Source: Novosphingobium huizhouense
GTDB taxonomy: Bacteria > Pseudomonadota > Alphaproteobacteria > Sphingomonadales > Sphingomonadaceae
Assembly: GCF_020179475.1 (NCBI RefSeq)
Contig: NZ_JAILXZ010000001.1
Coordinates: 1,302,001-1,366,000 of the forward strand
DNA length: 64,000 nt
Reading direction: 5' to 3'
The notes below the pieces were generated by a model, which searched no databases, was not told the origin of the DNA, and was given only the letters and a program-made list of their open reading frames with translations. A program made the translations under genes and the position numbers. Each line of letters starts with the position of its first letter. Position 1 is the stretch's first letter. This document shows, one piece after another, positions 1 through 8,861 of the stretch.

Positions 1-179
1 GCGCAGCGGCCTGACGCTCGTCTTCATAAAGCGGATTTGCCAGGACGACGACGCGCTGCTGCGCGCAGCGAGAGTGCCTTTCGTGCAGAACACGGGCTTG
101 TCCGAGGCGCCGACGGGTGTGCGTGGCGTGTCACCGCGGCACGAGAGCGCAGGCGTCCCAGGAGCGGCGCCCGCCTCAC
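1..179. other. Window edge downstream of motB, no assigned gene
   Basis: No reading frame here is recognisable. On the minus strand an ATG at 27..25 opens a frame that runs off the window edge and would encode only MKTSVRPLR within the window. It could be the start of the next minus-strand gene, but no ribosome-binding site stands out and nine residues are too few to judge. Confidence 0.3.
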
Positions 180-1019
180 TCAATTCAGCAGGAGGATCGA
201 CATCCGCCGGTTGCGCGGGTCCGCGGGATTGTCCTGGACCAGCGGCTCCTTGTCGGCCACGCCTTCGATGCGGTGGAAGCGTCCCTCGGCGATACCGCTG
301 CGCATGAGCGCCTGGCGCGTCGCCTCGGCGCGACCGGCGGAGAGCGACCAGTTGTTCGCGGCATCCCCGGGCTTCCACTGCAGCGAGTCGGTGTGGCCGC
401 GCACGGTAAGGCCCGACACATCGGTCGAGAGGACCTGCCCGATCGCCTGGACCAGCTCGAGCGCGTCGGGCGTCAGGATCGTCGTACCCAGCTGGAACAT
501 CGAGAACTTCGCGTCATCGACCAGGTCGAGGCGGATTCCTTCCGGGGTCATGGTCATGCGCACCTGACGCGACAGCTTGCGCAGCTTCTCGCTTGCCGCC
601 AGCTTCTGTTGCAACTTCTGCTGGAGCGCTGCGGTGCGCTTGACTTTCGATCCGCCGTCCTTGGCTCCGCCGCTCGCATCGCGCGGAATGGTCAGCGTCT
701 TCGTGCCGGTCTGCCCGGCGCGATACTGGTACGTATCGGAATCGGTCAGCGAGGACCCCGACAGGAGGCCGTAGGACCCGGCGCTCCCTTCCTTCATCTT
801 CACCAGCGTCGGGGTGAAGTAGTCGGCGATCCCCTTGCGCTGCTTCTCGGTCGTCGCCCCGAGCAGCCACATCAGCAGGAAGAACGCCATCATCGCGGTC
901 ACGAAGTCCGCATAGGCGACCTTCCAGGCGCCGCCGTGGTGCCCGCCGGCGACGACGGTGATCTTCTTGACGATGATCGGCTTGGGCGGTTCCGCCTTGC
1001 CTTTGCCCGCCTTGGCCAT
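180..1019 (-). CDS. motB: Flagellar motor stator protein MotB
   Basis: MotB is the stator subunit that anchors the H+ channel to peptidoglycan and carries the proton-binding aspartate. The 279-residue product has a basic N-terminus, one membrane segment at about 34-54 containing Asp38 (motif AYADF, the equivalent of E. coli Asp32), a linker, and a C-terminal OmpA-like peptidoglycan-binding domain at about 165-279 with VRGHTDS and NWSLSAGRA motifs. It lies 18 bp after motA and is the last gene of the minus-strand flagellar operon. It has the usual MotB length and domain order, unlike the small MotB-like protein encoded at 10899-11339. Confidence 0.97.
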   Translation of the reverse strand: MAKAGKGKAEPPKPIIVKKITVVAGGHHGGAWKVAYADFVTAMMAFFLLMWLLGATTEKQRKGIADYFTPTLVKMKEGSAGSYGLLSGSSLTDSDTYQYRAGQTGTKTLTIPRDASGGAKDGGSKVKRTAALQQKLQQKLAASEKLRKLSRQVRMTMTPEGIRLDLVDDAKFSMFQLGTTILTPDALELVQAIGQVLSTDVSGLTVRGHTDSLQWKPGDAANNWSLSAGRAEATRQALMRSGIAEGRFHRIEGVADKEPLVQDNPADPRNRRMSILLLN

Positions 1020-1037
1020 GATCTATCCGAGCCTCTC

Positions 1038-1901
1038 TTAACGGCCGCGCAGGGCGTCGAGCAGTTCGGACAAGCCAGGGCGGAATGCATGCCCCAGTCC
1101 CGAGCGGGCGCTTTCGACCACCAGCGGCTGCGGCCAGCCGTGCAGGCTCGCGATGATCACCTGCTTGACCGCCTGGAAGATCATTTCGTCCTGGTCGAGC
1201 ACCTGCTTGAGGCGCTGGGCGAGCGGGGCGACCATGCCGTAGGCCAGCAACACGCCCATGAACGTGCCGACAAGCGCCGAGCCGATCATCGCGCCGAGGA
1301 TCGAAGGCGGTTTGTCGATCGAACCCATGGTCTTGACCACGCCGAGCACCGCCGCGACGATACCCAGCGCGGGAAGCGCGTCGGCAAGGCCCTGAAGCGC
1401 GTGCTGCGCCTCGCTTTCCTCGTGGAAGTGGGTCTTCATCGCGTGGTCCATCACGTCCTCGACGGCATGCACCTCGAGGGTGCCCGACGACACGACGATC
1501 AGCGTCAGCGTGTCGCAAACCAGCGAAATCAGCGCCTTGTTGGCGAGCAGTCGCGGGTATTCGGCGAAGATGGGCGAATTCTTGGGATCGGTGACATGGC
1601 TTTCGAGCGCGACGGGGCCATCGGAACGCAGGATCTTCATCAGCTTCGTGCACAGCACGATGGCATCGACATGGTCCTGCTTGTTGTGCTTGGGCCCCTT
1701 GAACACCTTGCCGAAGCCTGCGCCGATGCCCTTGAGCTCGTGCAGCGAGTTCCCGGTGATCGTCGCCCCCAGCGCAGCGCCACCGATGATCAGCATCTCG
1801 TGGGGAATGGCCTCCATGACCGGCCCGAGCGCGCCGCCGGTAATGGCGAAGCCGCCGAAGACCATCGCCAGAAGAACAACGATGCCAATGCCTGCGTACA
1901 T
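1038..1901 (-). CDS. motA: Flagellar motor stator protein MotA
   Basis: MotA forms the proton channel ring with MotB and pushes on FliG. The 287-residue protein has four predicted membrane segments (about 1-21, 33-52, 174-192, 203-225) and a large cytoplasmic loop between the second and third. The functional residues known from E. coli are present at the right spacing: Arg92 and Glu100 in the loop, and Pro177 and Pro226 in or next to segments 3 and 4. The gene starts 27 bp after flgL and is followed by motB 18 bp later, so all three are probably co-transcribed. This is the conventional stator; a divergent relative is encoded at 10165. Confidence 0.97.
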   Translation of the reverse strand: MYAGIGIVVLLAMVFGGFAITGGALGPVMEAIPHEMLIIGGAALGATITGNSLHELKGIGAGFGKVFKGPKHNKQDHVDAIVLCTKLMKILRSDGPVALESHVTDPKNSPIFAEYPRLLANKALISLVCDTLTLIVVSSGTLEVHAVEDVMDHAMKTHFHEESEAQHALQGLADALPALGIVAAVLGVVKTMGSIDKPPSILGAMIGSALVGTFMGVLLAYGMVAPLAQRLKQVLDQDEMIFQAVKQVIIASLHGWPQPLVVESARSGLGHAFRPGLSELLDALRGR

Positions 1902-1928
1902 GTCTGGAGACGTCCCGAGATCTGGTTT

Positions 1929-2849
1929 TTACTTGAGAAGGTCGAACAGCGACAGGCCGGCGAGGCGCGTGAAGCTTGCCTGGCTCGCCTGCAGCACGGT
2001 CGAAAGTTCGTTGAGCCGCGTCAGCGCTTCGGTCAGGTCGGTGGTGCCGATCTGGGTCTGCTCTTCCGAACGTGCTTCGCTCATCACCTGCTGGCGCTGC
2101 GTGTTAAGGTCGATCCACGAAAGCCGGGCACCCAGCACGGTCTGCGTGGTGGTGATCGAATCCAGTCCGTCGGACAGCGTGGTCAGCGCCGCATTGGCCG
2201 CGCTCGCCGTGCCCGGACCGCCCGCGGTCAACGTGTCGGCCAGCGTCTTGATCGTCGAAAGCAGGTTCTTCGAACTCCCGCCAGACTGGAAGTCGAGGAA
2301 TTCGGGGCCGGTGAAGGTGCGGGCCACGGTCTGCCCGTCGCCCAGGGACAGCTCGCCCGCGCTGCCGCTGCCGACGTAGGTGGCATTGCCCGAAGCATCG
2401 ACGGTGTAGGCCGGCCCGGCAGCGTCGCCGCCGAACAGCGCATTGCCGGCGCTGTCGCGCGTATTCGCGAGCGACACGAGATTGCCGTGGATCTGCGAAA
2501 GCTCGGCGGCGATCGACTTGCGCTGGCTGTCGGTCAGGGTGCCGGTCGCTGCCTGCGTCGTCAGCTCCTGCGCGCGGGTAACGAAGGCCGCGAATTCGTT
2601 TAGCGCCGAATCGACGAGGTTGAGATCCGTCGTGGCGCGATTGGCTGCCGCGCCGTCGATCCGCGCCATCGATTCGCTTCGGGAAAGGCTGCGCAGGCGC
2701 GAAGCGGCGAGGGGATCGTCGGACGATGCCGTCAGCTTCTGGCCCGAGCCGATCTGGCTCTGGATCTGCTCGGCTTGCGAACGCAGCGAGGTAAGGTCGA
2801 GGGCGCCGCGGTCGAAGAAGGCGCTGGTGCTGGTGGCGAAGATCGTCAT
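1929..2849 (-). CDS. flgL: Flagellar hook-filament junction protein FlgL
   Basis: FlgL (HAP3) sits between the hook-side junction protein FlgK and the filament. The 306-residue product begins with a flagellin-like N-terminal helix region (FDRGALDLTSLRSQAEQIQSQ, then SSDDPLAASRL) and ends in a flagellin-like C-terminal coiled-coil region, both typical of FlgL and flagellins. The variable middle is Gly/Ser/Thr-rich. It follows flgK by 8 bp and precedes motA by 27 bp. It could be mistaken for a flagellin, but its position directly after flgK in a hook operon and its short central region favour FlgL. Confidence 0.93.
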   Translation of the reverse strand: MTIFATSTSAFFDRGALDLTSLRSQAEQIQSQIGSGQKLTASSDDPLAASRLRSLSRSESMARIDGAAANRATTDLNLVDSALNEFAAFVTRAQELTTQAATGTLTDSQRKSIAAELSQIHGNLVSLANTRDSAGNALFGGDAAGPAYTVDASGNATYVGSGSAGELSLGDGQTVARTFTGPEFLDFQSGGSSKNLLSTIKTLADTLTAGGPGTASAANAALTTLSDGLDSITTTQTVLGARLSWIDLNTQRQQVMSEARSEEQTQIGTTDLTEALTRLNELSTVLQASQASFTRLAGLSLFDLLK

Positions 2850-2857
2850 GGCGGGCC

Positions 2858-4195
2858 TCAGCGGATGTTGAGCAGGGTATCGAACAGCGTGGTCGCGACC
2901 TGCATCACCCGGCCCGAAGCCTGGAATGCCTGTTGGTAGCGCACGAGGTTGACGGCCTCGGTGTCGAGATCGACGCCCGACTGCGCGGCAAGCGCGGTCC
3001 GGGCCGAATCCGAAATGGTCGTGAGCGCATCGCGAGTGATCTTGCGCCCGTTTACCGTAGCCGAGATGTCGAACAGGATGCCGTCCATCGCGACCGAGGG
3101 ATCGTCGGCATCGAGGGCGCTCTGCAATGCATTGAGATTCGAAGCATCGCGGCTGCCGGCAGTCGCACCGGCAGCTGCGGTTGCGATCTTGCGCCCGCTG
3201 GCGGCGACGAGCGTGAAGCTCGCGGCGCTCGTGCCGGAGAAGATCGCGCCGCCGGGATTGCCGTCGAGATCGCTGCCGTTGGCATTGGCGGTGTTCACCG
3301 TGGTCACGATCTTGCCGGCAAGCGTGTCGAGATCGCCGTGGATCTGGGCCAGCTTGGCCAAGGCCTGGGCTTCGCCGGCGAGCGAGCCGCCGGACAAGGT
3401 CACGGCTGCGGAGCCGAGCGCGAAGCTCATCGTGCCGTTGCTGGCGGTCGTGGCGGTCAGGGTGGTGGCGGTGCCGCCATCGACCAGCAGGGGGCCGCTG
3501 CTCCCCCCCATGCGCACCTGGACGCTGCCGTCCGAGGCGAACGTCGTGGAAATGTCGCCGTACTGGCTGATCTGCTGGAGCAGGTTGTCGCGCTGGTCGA
3601 GCAGCTTGGTCTGGTCGCTGCTCGCGTCCGAGGCGCGCGTCAGGCGCAAGTTCGTGCGCGCCAGCTCGGCTGCCATGCGGTTCACTTCGCTCACCCCGAG
3701 GTTCGCGGTGAACTGCAGGCCCGAACCCACCGCATCCAGCTCCTGCGCGGCAATCTGGAAGGTCCCGGTCATGCTGCGCGCCGCCTCGAACACCGAGGCG
3801 CGGAGTGAGGTGTCGGTCGGGTTGTGCTTGAGCTGCTGCAGCGCGCTCAGGAAATCGTTGATCGAACCGTACGCGTTCGACTGTTCCAGCGCCGCCTCGA
3901 CGTTCTGCAAGCCCTTCACTTCCGCCTCGGCCCGGGCGGTGTCGGCTCCGGTGCGCCGCACTTCCGCCTGGCGGAATGCGTCTGCATTGCGCTGGATCTG
4001 GCTGACCCGCACGCCCGAGAGGGAAACATCGCGCGACGTGCCGAAGTAACCGGTCGTGGCCACTTCGGACAGCGAAACGCTGCGCCGCACGTAACCGTCG
4101 GTGGAGGCATTGGCGATGTTCTGCGCGGTGACGTCGAGCGCGATGCGCGCGGCCTTCACGCCGCTGCGGCCGATCGAAAGCAGGTCGGACGACAT
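2858..4195 (-). CDS. flgK: Flagellar hook-associated protein FlgK
   Basis: FlgK (HAP1) is the first junction protein distal to the hook. The 445-residue product starts MSSDLLSIGRSGV and shows the axial-protein N-terminal signature with ALDVTAQNIANASTDGY, a long variable middle, and a C-terminal helix ending LVRYQQAFQASGRVMQ, the usual FlgK/FlgE-type ending. The frame is open further upstream, but the ATG at 4195 begins exactly at the family's N-terminus; the extension is Pro/Arg-rich and overlaps flgJ. The gene starts 4 bp after the flgJ stop. Confidence 0.95.
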   Translation of the reverse strand: MSSDLLSIGRSGVKAARIALDVTAQNIANASTDGYVRRSVSLSEVATTGYFGTSRDVSLSGVRVSQIQRNADAFRQAEVRRTGADTARAEAEVKGLQNVEAALEQSNAYGSINDFLSALQQLKHNPTDTSLRASVFEAARSMTGTFQIAAQELDAVGSGLQFTANLGVSEVNRMAAELARTNLRLTRASDASSDQTKLLDQRDNLLQQISQYGDISTTFASDGSVQVRMGGSSGPLLVDGGTATTLTATTASNGTMSFALGSAAVTLSGGSLAGEAQALAKLAQIHGDLDTLAGKIVTTVNTANANGSDLDGNPGGAIFSGTSAASFTLVAASGRKIATAAAGATAGSRDASNLNALQSALDADDPSVAMDGILFDISATVNGRKITRDALTTISDSARTALAAQSGVDLDTEAVNLVRYQQAFQASGRVMQVATTLFDTLLNIR

Positions 4196-4199
4196 GGCT

Positions 4200-4598
4200 T
4201 CAGCCCTCCGTGGCTGACGGGGTGGCGGCGGACGTGCCGGGGTTGGTGGCGAGAGGCGCGCGCGGCGCGGCCCCGTTGCCCAGGTCCAGGCCACGCGCGA
4301 GCTGGGCCTCGATCTGATGCGCTAGACCGAACGCACCGCTGTGCGCGGCGATTTCGGCAAAGCGTTCATCGCGCATCTGGGTGAAGGTATCGTCTGCCCC
4401 CCCTACGGGATTCCCCCCGAAAAGGTCCTTTTCCCCGCCGAAACTGCCCTGGCGCGCTGCGGCGAGGATCTGGCGGACGAACATCGCCTCGAAGCCCTCG
4501 GCGGCCTGCCGCAGCTTCTGCCGCTCGACCGCCTTGGCGTCGCTCGCTGCGCCGGCGGCGGCAGGCGCGACGGGGGCAGGGGGGAGCAGCACGCTCAC
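4200..4598 (-). CDS. flgJ: Rod-binding protein FlgJ, single-domain form
   Basis: This 132-residue protein matches only the N-terminal rod-scaffold domain of enteric FlgJ: the core KLRQAAEGFEAMFVRQILAA (about 29-48) followed by a conserved region around DTFTQMRDERFAEIAA. The C-terminal muramidase domain of enterics is absent. The GTG start overlaps the flgI stop by 4 bp (GTGA), indicating translational coupling. In alphaproteobacteria with single-domain FlgJ the peptidoglycan hydrolase is a separate protein (SltF in Rhodobacter sphaeroides); the candidate here is the transglycosylase encoded at 12747. It presumably acts in the periplasm during rod assembly. Confidence 0.92.
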   Translation of the reverse strand: MSVLLPPAPVAPAAAGAASDAKAVERQKLRQAAEGFEAMFVRQILAAARQGSFGGEKDLFGGNPVGGADDTFTQMRDERFAEIAAHSGAFGLAHQIEAQLARGLDLGNGAAPRAPLATNPGTSAATPSATEG

Positions 4599-5701
4599 AG
4601 GATTTCCATCTCGGCCTTGAGCGAACCCGCTTCCTTGAGCGCTTCGAGGATCGCGACGAGATCGGAGGGACTGGTGCCGAGCTTGTTGAGTGCATCGACG
4701 AGCGACGAGAGCGAGGCACCCGGCTTGAACATTGCCACGTGCGCTTCCTGTTCGGACACGCTGATCTGGCTGTTCGGGGTCACTGCGGTCTGCCCGCGCG
4801 AAAACGGACCGGGCTGCGATACCTGAGGCTTCTCGTCGATCTTGACCACGAGCTTGCCGTGGCTGATCGCCGCCGGCGACAGGCGCACCGCGCTGTTGAT
4901 CACGACCGTGCCGGTGCGGCTGTTGACGATGACCCTGGCTGCGGCCTCGGCCGGCGAAACCTGCAGCATTTCGATCGCGGCCATCGTGCTCGCGCGGCGA
5001 TCGGCCCCGTCGGGAAGCCGGAGCGCGAGGGTGACCCCGTCCTCGACCGAGGCGATGCCGGGATAGCGGGTATTGATCGCATCGCGCACGCGCGCGGCAG
5101 TCAGGAAGTCGGACTGGAACAGGTTCCAGCGCAGCACTTCGCCGGTGTCAAAGCCGGTGGCCACGGCACGCTCCACGCTTGCGCCGTCGGCTATGCGGCC
5201 GACGGTGGGGACGTTGACCGTGAGCTGCGAGCCGTCCTTCGCCGTGATGCCGAGCCCGCCGACTGCAAGGTTACCTTGCGCCATCGCGTAGATCTGGCCG
5301 TCGGCGCCATAGAGCGGCGCGAGGATCAGCGCGCCGCCCCGCAAGGATTTGGCCTTGCCGATCGTGCTGACGGTCACGTCGATGCGCTGGCCGGGCTTGG
5401 CGAAGGCGGGCAGATCCGCGGTGATCAGCACCGCCGCAGCGTTCTTCAGACCAGGCGAAACACCCGGCGGCAACTGCACGCCGAGCCGCCCCGAGACGCC
5501 GCGCATCGCCTGCGTGAGATAGTCGAGGTTGTCGTCGCCCGTGCCGGGAAGTCCGACGACAACGCCATAGCCGGTAAGCTGGTTGCTCCGAACGCCCTGG
5601 AACGCGCCCAGATCGCGCACGCGCTCGGCATGCGCGACCGGCGCCGCGAGCGGGGTCGCGAGGGTCATCAGAGCAAGGACGAAATAGAACAGGCGGCGCA
5701 T
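4595..5701 (-). CDS. flgI: Flagellar P-ring protein FlgI
   Basis: FlgI forms the periplasmic P ring around the rod. The 368-residue product starts MRRLFYFVLALMTLATP with a signal peptide that ends near AHA/ER at residue 24. The mature part has the family hallmarks RVRDLGAFQGVRSNQLTGYG, VVGLPGTGD and, near the C-terminus, SQISVSEQEAHVA. The start at 5701 was chosen because it begins the signal peptide; the upstream in-frame extension is Arg/Pro-rich and lies in flgH. It follows flgH by 20 bp and overlaps flgJ by 4 bp. Ring assembly needs the chaperone FlgA, encoded at 11336. Confidence 0.97.
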   Translation of the reverse strand: MRRLFYFVLALMTLATPLAAPVAHAERVRDLGAFQGVRSNQLTGYGVVVGLPGTGDDNLDYLTQAMRGVSGRLGVQLPPGVSPGLKNAAAVLITADLPAFAKPGQRIDVTVSTIGKAKSLRGGALILAPLYGADGQIYAMAQGNLAVGGLGITAKDGSQLTVNVPTVGRIADGASVERAVATGFDTGEVLRWNLFQSDFLTAARVRDAINTRYPGIASVEDGVTLALRLPDGADRRASTMAAIEMLQVSPAEAAARVIVNSRTGTVVINSAVRLSPAAISHGKLVVKIDEKPQVSQPGPFSRGQTAVTPNSQISVSEQEAHVAMFKPGASLSSLVDALNKLGTSPSDLVAILEALKEAGSLKAEMEIL

Positions 5702-5721
5702 GGCTTGTGGCTTCCCCGACT

Positions 5722-6459
5722 TCAGAAAGGACTGATTGCGTTGAAGAACTTCGACAGCCAGCCTTCGCGGCTGGCCCGGCTGACGGCGCCGTTGCCGGCA
5801 TATTCGATGCGGGCATCGGCAACCCGGCTCGAGGGGATCGAGTTGTCCCCGTCGATGTCGCCCAGGCGGACGATCCCGGAGAATTGCACCCATTCGTTGC
5901 CCTGGCTCAGCAGCAAGCGCTTTTCCCCTTTCACGAGCGCGGTCCCGTTGGCGCGGACTTCGGCGATGGTCGCCGAAACCGTTCCTCCCAGCGAGCTGGT
6001 CTGGGTCGCGTTGCCCTGTCCGTTGAACGACGATCCGCCCGAGGCTTTAAGGGCGTTGGGGTTGAGGAACGACAGCGGCCCCGCCGTCGGCGGGACAATG
6101 TTGAAGTCGCCGCTGCGCTGGGTCTTCGATGCGGCCGACTTCGACGTCGTCAGCTGCTCGACCAGCACGATGGTCAGCGGGTCGCCCACCGCGTGGGCGC
6201 GACGCCCCTCGACCAGGCCGGCGTAGCCTGCGGCGACGTTGAAGATCGCTCCATTGCCCTGCGGTGCGGCGGGCGATGGCGGCAGCGTGGCTTCGAAGCC
6301 GGGGGCAGGGCGGGTCTTGGCATGCGCGGGAGGCGCTAGCACCAATGCGCCCGCCAGCGCAGCCAACGCCAGAAGCAGTCCCGCAGGGCGCGGAAGACGG
6401 CGCGCCCGGCGGGGAACGAACACGGCGTCGAAAATCGCGTCGAACGGCGCGTCGAGCAT
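5722..6459 (-). CDS. flgH: Flagellar L-ring protein FlgH without a lipidation cysteine
   Basis: FlgH forms the outer-membrane L ring. Family signatures are present: VGDPLTIVLVEQ, KTQRSGDFNI, GTVSATI, and the C-terminal IVRLGDIDGDNSI with RIEYAGNGAV. The protein is 245 residues. FlgH proteins are normally lipoproteins with a lipobox cysteine; this one has an Arg-rich stretch, a hydrophobic segment (about 28-42) and an APPAHA/K site that looks like signal peptidase I cleavage, and there is no cysteine anywhere in the protein. ATG 6459 lies 2 bp after the flgG stop. A later start is possible but would not create a lipobox. Confidence 0.94.
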   Translation of the reverse strand: MLDAPFDAIFDAVFVPRRARRLPRPAGLLLALAALAGALVLAPPAHAKTRPAPGFEATLPPSPAAPQGNGAIFNVAAGYAGLVEGRRAHAVGDPLTIVLVEQLTTSKSAASKTQRSGDFNIVPPTAGPLSFLNPNALKASGGSSFNGQGNATQTSSLGGTVSATIAEVRANGTALVKGEKRLLLSQGNEWVQFSGIVRLGDIDGDNSIPSSRVADARIEYAGNGAVSRASREGWLSKFFNAISPF

Positions 6460-6461
6460 CG

Positions 6462-7250
6462 TCACAGCGTCTGGTTCGCGTTCTTGAGCATCTCGTCGAC
6501 CGCGGAGATCATCTTGGAGTTGATCTCGTAGGCGCGCTGGCATTCGATCATGTCGACGAGCTCTTCGACCACGTTGACGTTCGACGCCTCGAGGTAGCCC
6601 TGGCGGATCTGGCCGCGGCCGTCCTGCCCGGCGATGCCGATCTGCGCGGCGCCGCTGGCTGCGGTTTCGAGCAGGAAGTTGTCGCCCTTGTTCTGCAGCC
6701 CCGACGGATTGGTGAAGCTGGCGATCGTTAACTGGCCGAGTTGCGTCGGCTCGCCCGAACCTGCAACTGTCGCCGAAACGGTCCCGTCGGGCGCGATGGT
6801 AATCGCGCTCGCCCCTTCCGGCACGGTGATCGGCGGCTGCACGACGTAGCCTTGCGCGGTCACCAGCTGGCCTTCGGACGAGCGCGAGAAATTGCCGGCG
6901 CGGGTATAGGCCAGTTGGCCTCCGGGCAGCGCGATCTGGAAATAGCCGTCGCCATCGAGCGCCAGGTCGAGCGCATTGCTGGTCGATTGGAGCGAGCCCT
7001 GGCTGTCGATGCGGGTGGTTGCCTGGATGCCGACGCCGGTGCCGAGGTTGAGCCCGGTGGCATAGGCCGTCTCGCCCGAGGACTGCTGTCCGGCGACGCG
7101 GGCGTCCTGGTAGGCAAGCGTGGCGAAGTTGGCGCGATCGCGCTTGAAGCCGGTCGTGCCGACGTTGGCGAGGTTGTTGGCGATCACGCGCATGCGCGTG
7201 TCCTGCGCCTCGAGCCCGGTGCGGGCGACGTGAAGGGCGGATGATGGCAT
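6462..7250 (-). CDS. flgG: Distal rod protein FlgG
   Basis: FlgG builds the distal rod that passes through the P and L rings. The 262-residue product, of standard length for FlgG, carries the N-terminal axial motif QDTRMRVIANNLANVGTTGF, the mid-region DLALDGDGYFQIALPGG and the C-terminal motif YLEASNVNVVEELVDMIECQ followed by YEINSKMISAVDEML. It starts 14 bp after flgF and is followed 2 bp later by flgH. Its length is close to that of the FlgE encoded at 8024, which is unusually small; the EASNVNVVEELVDMI ending is diagnostic of FlgG. Confidence 0.97.
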   Translation of the reverse strand: MPSSALHVARTGLEAQDTRMRVIANNLANVGTTGFKRDRANFATLAYQDARVAGQQSSGETAYATGLNLGTGVGIQATTRIDSQGSLQSTSNALDLALDGDGYFQIALPGGQLAYTRAGNFSRSSEGQLVTAQGYVVQPPITVPEGASAITIAPDGTVSATVAGSGEPTQLGQLTIASFTNPSGLQNKGDNFLLETAASGAAQIGIAGQDGRGQIRQGYLEASNVNVVEELVDMIECQRAYEINSKMISAVDEMLKNANQTL

Positions 7251-7264
7251 GGGTCAGAACTCCG

Positions 7265-8005
7265 TCAGGTAAGGCGCATCAGGGAGGCGCTGTTTTCGTC
7301 GACCTCCTTGGCGGTTGCGATCAGCTTGGTGCGCATGTCGAACAGGCGTTGGGCCTCGACCATCTCGACGAGGATCGCGGTCGGATCGACGTTCGACTGT
7401 TCGAGCGCGCCGACGTGGACGCCCGCCTCCTCGTCGGCAGGGAGCACCCCGCCGCCGACGACGCGGAACAGGCCGTCGAGGCCCTTCTCGATCTGCGAGC
7501 CTTCGAAGCTCGCCAGCTTGAGCCGGGCGACCTGCTGTGGCGGCGTGTCGGGCGTTGCCGGGTCGGCGACGAGCACGGCGCCATCCGGGCCGATCGAAAC
7601 CTTCGAGCCGAGCGGCACGGTCACCGGTCCGCCGTCGCCGACAACCGGCCGGCCATCGCCGTTGACCAGGAGGCCGGTCGGATCGATGGTCAGGTCGCCC
7701 CGCCGGGTATAGGCCTCGTCGCCGTTCTCGGCCTGCACGCTCAGCATGGTCTTGCCTTCGAGCGCGACGTCGAGCGGATTGCCGGTCTCGACGATCGTGC
7801 CCTGTTTCATGCTGGCGCCGCGCACTTCGCCTTCGGTCATGGCGCGGGCCTCGAGGCTGGGCCCCTTGAGCGTCACCGGCAGGGCGTTGAGCATTTCGGC
7901 GCGAAAGCCGGTGGTCTGCGCGTTCGCCATGTTGCTGGCGATCACGCGCTGGCGAACCATCGAGCCGCTCATGCCCGAATAGGCGGTGTAGATCAGGCGG
8001 TCCAT
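7265..8005 (-). CDS. flgF: Proximal rod protein FlgF
   Basis: FlgF is a rod protein that assembles before FlgG. The 246-residue product starts MDRLIYTAYSGMSGSMVRQ and has the N-terminal axial motif VIASNMANAQTTGFRAEM, typical of FlgF, a central NPLDVALEGKTMLSVQ, and the C-terminal GALEQSNVDPTAILVEMVEAQRLF motif. The order flgE-flgF-flgG with gaps of 18 and 14 bp is the standard arrangement. It belongs to the sigma-54 driven minus-strand operon. Length and motifs agree with the family; nothing is missing. Confidence 0.96.
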   Translation of the reverse strand: MDRLIYTAYSGMSGSMVRQRVIASNMANAQTTGFRAEMLNALPVTLKGPSLEARAMTEGEVRGASMKQGTIVETGNPLDVALEGKTMLSVQAENGDEAYTRRGDLTIDPTGLLVNGDGRPVVGDGGPVTVPLGSKVSIGPDGAVLVADPATPDTPPQQVARLKLASFEGSQIEKGLDGLFRVVGGGVLPADEEAGVHVGALEQSNVDPTAILVEMVEAQRLFDMRTKLIATAKEVDENSASLMRLT

Positions 8006-8023
8006 CGTGTCCGGCCCTCAGCG

Positions 8024-8836
8024 TCAGGTGCGCAGGTTGATGATCGTCTGCGAGATTTGCGTCGCCGTATCGATCGCCTTGGCGTTCGCCTGGAAATCGC
8101 GCTGTGCGGTGATCAGTCCGACCAACTCCTCGGCGATGTCGACGTTCGAGCGCTCGAGCGCGCCGGACAGGATGTCGCCGTACTGGCCGTTGCCGGGCTG
8201 GCCGTAGGTCGCCGTGCCGGAGATGCCGGTCGATACCCAGTTCGACGAGCCGACCTGCTTGAGACCGGTCGGGGCGATGAACGATGCGACCGCGATCTTG
8301 CCGACCACCGTGTTGCTGCCGTCGGCATAGGAGGCGGTGACGTTGCCGTTTTCGAGCACGGTCAGGCCGGCAAATTCGGCGCCGGCGGTGTTGGTCGCCG
8401 GCACCGTGCAATCGACCAGCGTGGTGCCCGTGACGTTGCCTGCGGCGTCGGTTGGGAAGACCTGCAGCACATTGTCCGAGCCGTCCTGCACCATGCCGTT
8501 GCCGTCGAGCGAGAAGGCGCCGTTGCGCGTGAAGAAGGTGTCGCCGGTGATGGCCGACTTGGTCGAGAAGAACCCGTCGCCGTTGACCATCAGGTCGAGC
8601 GCGGATCCGGTCTGCTGGACGGCGCCCTGCGCGAAGTTCTGGGTGATCGAGGTCAGCGTGGCGCCGATGCCCTGGATTTGCTTGGGGTTGGTGAAGGCGC
8701 TGCCGGCGACGATGTCGGCGAACTCGGTGCGGCTCCGCTTGAAGCCGACCGTCTCGGCGTTGGCAATGTTGTGGCTGATGACGTTGAGGTCGGTCTGGGC
8801 GTTCTTGAGGCCGTTGAGCGAGGTATAGAAGGACAT
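8024..8836 (-). CDS. flgE: Flagellar hook protein FlgE, compact form
   Basis: FlgE polymerises into the hook. The 270-residue product begins MSFYTSLNGLKNAQTDLNV with ISHNIANAETVGFKRSR and ends SGALERSNVDIAEELVGLI with NAKAIDTATQISQTIINL, the N- and C-terminal helices of hook proteins. FlgE is about 400 residues in E. coli; here the part corresponding to the outer domains is very short, leaving little beyond the core and one beta domain. The start at 8836 gives the family N-terminus; the upstream open frame is antisense-like Arg/Ser-rich sequence inside flgD. It follows flgD by 25 bp. FlgG-like length raised the question of identity, but position and N-terminus favour FlgE. Confidence 0.9.
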   Translation of the reverse strand: MSFYTSLNGLKNAQTDLNVISHNIANAETVGFKRSRTEFADIVAGSAFTNPKQIQGIGATLTSITQNFAQGAVQQTGSALDLMVNGDGFFSTKSAITGDTFFTRNGAFSLDGNGMVQDGSDNVLQVFPTDAAGNVTGTTLVDCTVPATNTAGAEFAGLTVLENGNVTASYADGSNTVVGKIAVASFIAPTGLKQVGSSNWVSTGISGTATYGQPGNGQYGDILSGALERSNVDIAEELVGLITAQRDFQANAKAIDTATQISQTIINLRT

Positions 8837-8861
8837 CGATACTTCCTTGTAGCGGCAGGGG

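Noticed and set aside
117..2603. Long plus-strand open frame (828 codons) over the stator genes
   Set aside because: It is antisense to motB, motA and flgL, has Arg/His/Gly-rich composition and no family likeness; the minus-strand genes are complete and recognisable.
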